In this document: positions 62,858 to 64,000 of the stretch, in pieces
How positions within the stretch are numbered: position 1 is the stretch's first letter
Layout of the letters: each line of letters starts with the position of its first letter
DNA from: JAEUTH01 sp039931675
GTDB taxonomy: Bacteria > Bacteroidota > Bacteroidia > AKYH767-A > OLB10
Length of the DNA: 64,000 nt
Assembly (NCBI GenBank): GCA_039931675.1
Contig: JBDTRM010000020.1
Location: 1-64,000, forward strand
Reading direction: 5' to 3'
Program-made: the position numbers and the translations under genes
The notes under the pieces: generated by a model
The model's input: the letters and a program-made list of their open reading frames with translations, nothing else
What the model was told of the DNA's origin: nothing
The model's database searches: none

Positions 62858-63766
62858 TTATTTGTATTTATTATCGGTAAAAAATTTCAGTGCGCGTTCA
62901 TTGACTAAATCAGGGTGTTCATTAACTATGAAATGTCCCGTATCGGGCACACGTTCTATTTCAAAATCATCGGTGTATTTTTCATAGCCGCGCAGCCAGC
63001 TTAATGATATTGCAAAATCTTTTACGCCAAATAAAATTCGTGTCGGAGTTTTAACATGCAACTTGTGATACTTGCCCAACAATCCTAACGGAAGATATTC
63101 GCGAAGCAAAAAATCTCCGTATAATTTTGAAGATGCCTTTGCGCGCGCAGGTTCTTTAAACTGATCGCTGAAAATATTTTTTTCAAAATCAGGCCAGCCT
63201 TCTTTGCGCGTGTTGCCTCGTGTTAAAAGATAATGCACATAGTTTCCGTTTCGCATCAGCACCTTAGTGCCAAAGTAAGGCATTGCAATTTTGAACATAT
63301 AACCTAATTGTATGGTGGCAGGAATCATTTGGTAACTTATCTTAGGCCATATCGGACAAATGTTGGTAGCATAGTGCTGCGAAATTAATCCGTGATTCTT
63401 TGCACTTGCTATAAAGCCGATCCAGCCGCCCCAATCGTGACTTAACAGGCGCACTTGTTTGTATCCTAATGCATGAATAAGTTTTACAAGATCATCGGCA
63501 AGCTCATCCTTAAGATAACCGCTTTCTGTTACATCACTCCAACCAAAGCCCCGCAAATCTGGAACGATTACGCGATAGTGCTTTGCAAAAAACGGAATTT
63601 GCTTGTGCCACATCCACCAATGTTGCGGCCAGCCATGCAGCATAATTAACGGTTCACCTTGCCCCGCTTCGGCTATGTGAATATTTAATCCTCCAATGTC
63701 AATATAGCGATGTGTTACTTCTATTCCTTCAACTGGAGGGAATGGGCGGGTGCTTTGGTTGTGCAT
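62858..63766 (-). CDS. Alpha/beta hydrolase (epoxide-hydrolase/haloalkane-dehalogenase-like)
   Basis: Starting at MHNQSTRPFP gives 303 residues. HGWPQHWWMWHKQIP (44-58) is the oxyanion region and Asp111 in SHDWGGW is the nucleophile. Having Asp instead of Ser points to epoxide hydrolases or haloalkane dehalogenases rather than esterases. The acid may be Asp in FGVKDFA and the base is His in PDTGHFI. Substrate unknown. It is upstream of the Old Yellow Enzyme-type gene on the same strand, 71 bp apart, so the two may act in one detoxification or catabolic route. Confidence 0.85.
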   Translation of the reverse strand: MHNQSTRPFPPVEGIEVTHRYIDIGGLNIHIAEAGQGEPLIMLHGWPQHWWMWHKQIPFFAKHYRVIVPDLRGFGWSDVTESGYLKDELADDLVKLIHALGYKQVRLLSHDWGGWIGFIASAKNHGLISQHYATNICPIWPKISYQMIPATIQLGYMFKIAMPYFGTKVLMRNGNYVHYLLTRGNTRKEGWPDFEKNIFSDQFKEPARAKASSKLYGDFLLREYLPLGLLGKYHKLHVKTPTRILFGVKDFAISLSWLRGYEKYTDDFEIERVPDTGHFIVNEHPDLVNERALKFFTDNKYK

Positions 63767-63887
63767 TGCAATTATTTTTGATAAACTATTTAGAGTGATT
63801 GATATGTTGCTGAATTCGCATTTCAATATTACGAAAAATATCAGGTTGTTGGATTTGGGAATTAAGTAATTGGATAAATTGGAAGTT

Positions 63888-63919
63888 ACCCGTGGTTGGT
63901 ATCCTCGCCAACCACCTCA
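63888..63919. repeat. Hairpin at the end of the window
   Basis: GTGGTTGG and CCAACCAC arms around an 8-base loop, 120 bp after the last gene start. No gene is seen between it and the end of the window. Confidence 0.6.
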
Positions 63920-64000
63920 TGCAATACTATCTCTGAAAGTTGGAGGGGATGCCAACCCAGGATAAAATTTTTGAAAACAAAAAGGATAGATACTTTTGTT

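Overview
The window looks like a chromosomal segment of an AT-rich Bacteroidota bacterium, probably from the Chitinophagales/Saprospirales part of the phylum (inference). The sequence evidence is: many secreted proteins ending in a type IX secretion (T9SS) type A C-terminal sorting domain; start regions that are A-rich rather than Shine-Dalgarno-like; several promoters of the Bacteroidota form TTG-N18/19-TAnnTTTG; a short ProRS without an insertion domain; and many intergenic palindromes. No rRNA, tRNA, CRISPR array or complete insertion sequence was recognised.

Layout. 1-9.3 kb: a flippase-like membrane protein coupled to a GT2 glycosyltransferase, a YceI protein, a FadL-like outer-membrane protein, a Tyr/Asn-rich lipoprotein, proS and an acyl-CoA dehydrogenase. 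9.6-17.1 kb: small membrane and DinB-like proteins, a TMEM175-like channel, a T9SS protein, a repeat protein of unknown function and a TMTC-like TPR membrane protein. 17.2-22.6 kb: an Arch_ATPase-type NTPase gene bounded by four copies of a 29-bp palindrome. It lies between a frameshifted 5' fragment of a BatA/vWA gene and the intact gene, which is followed by a dihydroorotase homologue that lacks metal ligands. 22.9-37 kb: a cold-shock gene and a molybdenum-cofactor cluster on the minus strand (fdhD, fhs, moaCB fusion, moaE, moeB-rhodanese, moaD, mobA, then moeA and a TauE-like exporter). Its genes are separated by copies of a ~100-bp inverted-repeat element.

An accessory segment (about 31.0-34.9 kb) lies between mobA and moeA. 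It carries a predicted restriction-endonuclease/STAND NTPase, a zeta-toxin-like kinase and a small overlapping gene. This is the best candidate for an undescribed defence or conflict system here.

37-60.6 kb: a GNAT acetyltransferase, then a long same-strand array of T9SS cargo genes (39.7-51.8 kb) with near-identical sorting domains, two small paralogous lipoproteins and decayed gene remnants. Next come an AraC regulator with an ester-cyclase-like protein and an adjacent cyclase pseudogene, then a TPR/HTH membrane regulator next to a T9SS protein. The final part holds a DinB-like protein overlapping a proline-iminopeptidase-like lipoprotein, a REP-associated (RAYT) transposase bracketed by short palindromes, an Old Yellow Enzyme-type oxidoreductase and an alpha/beta hydrolase.

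Two loci show the same arrangement: a short duplicate of the 5' end of a gene lies about 2-2.5 kb upstream of the intact gene, with an unrelated gene in between. All functional calls come from reading motifs by eye; none was checked by database search.
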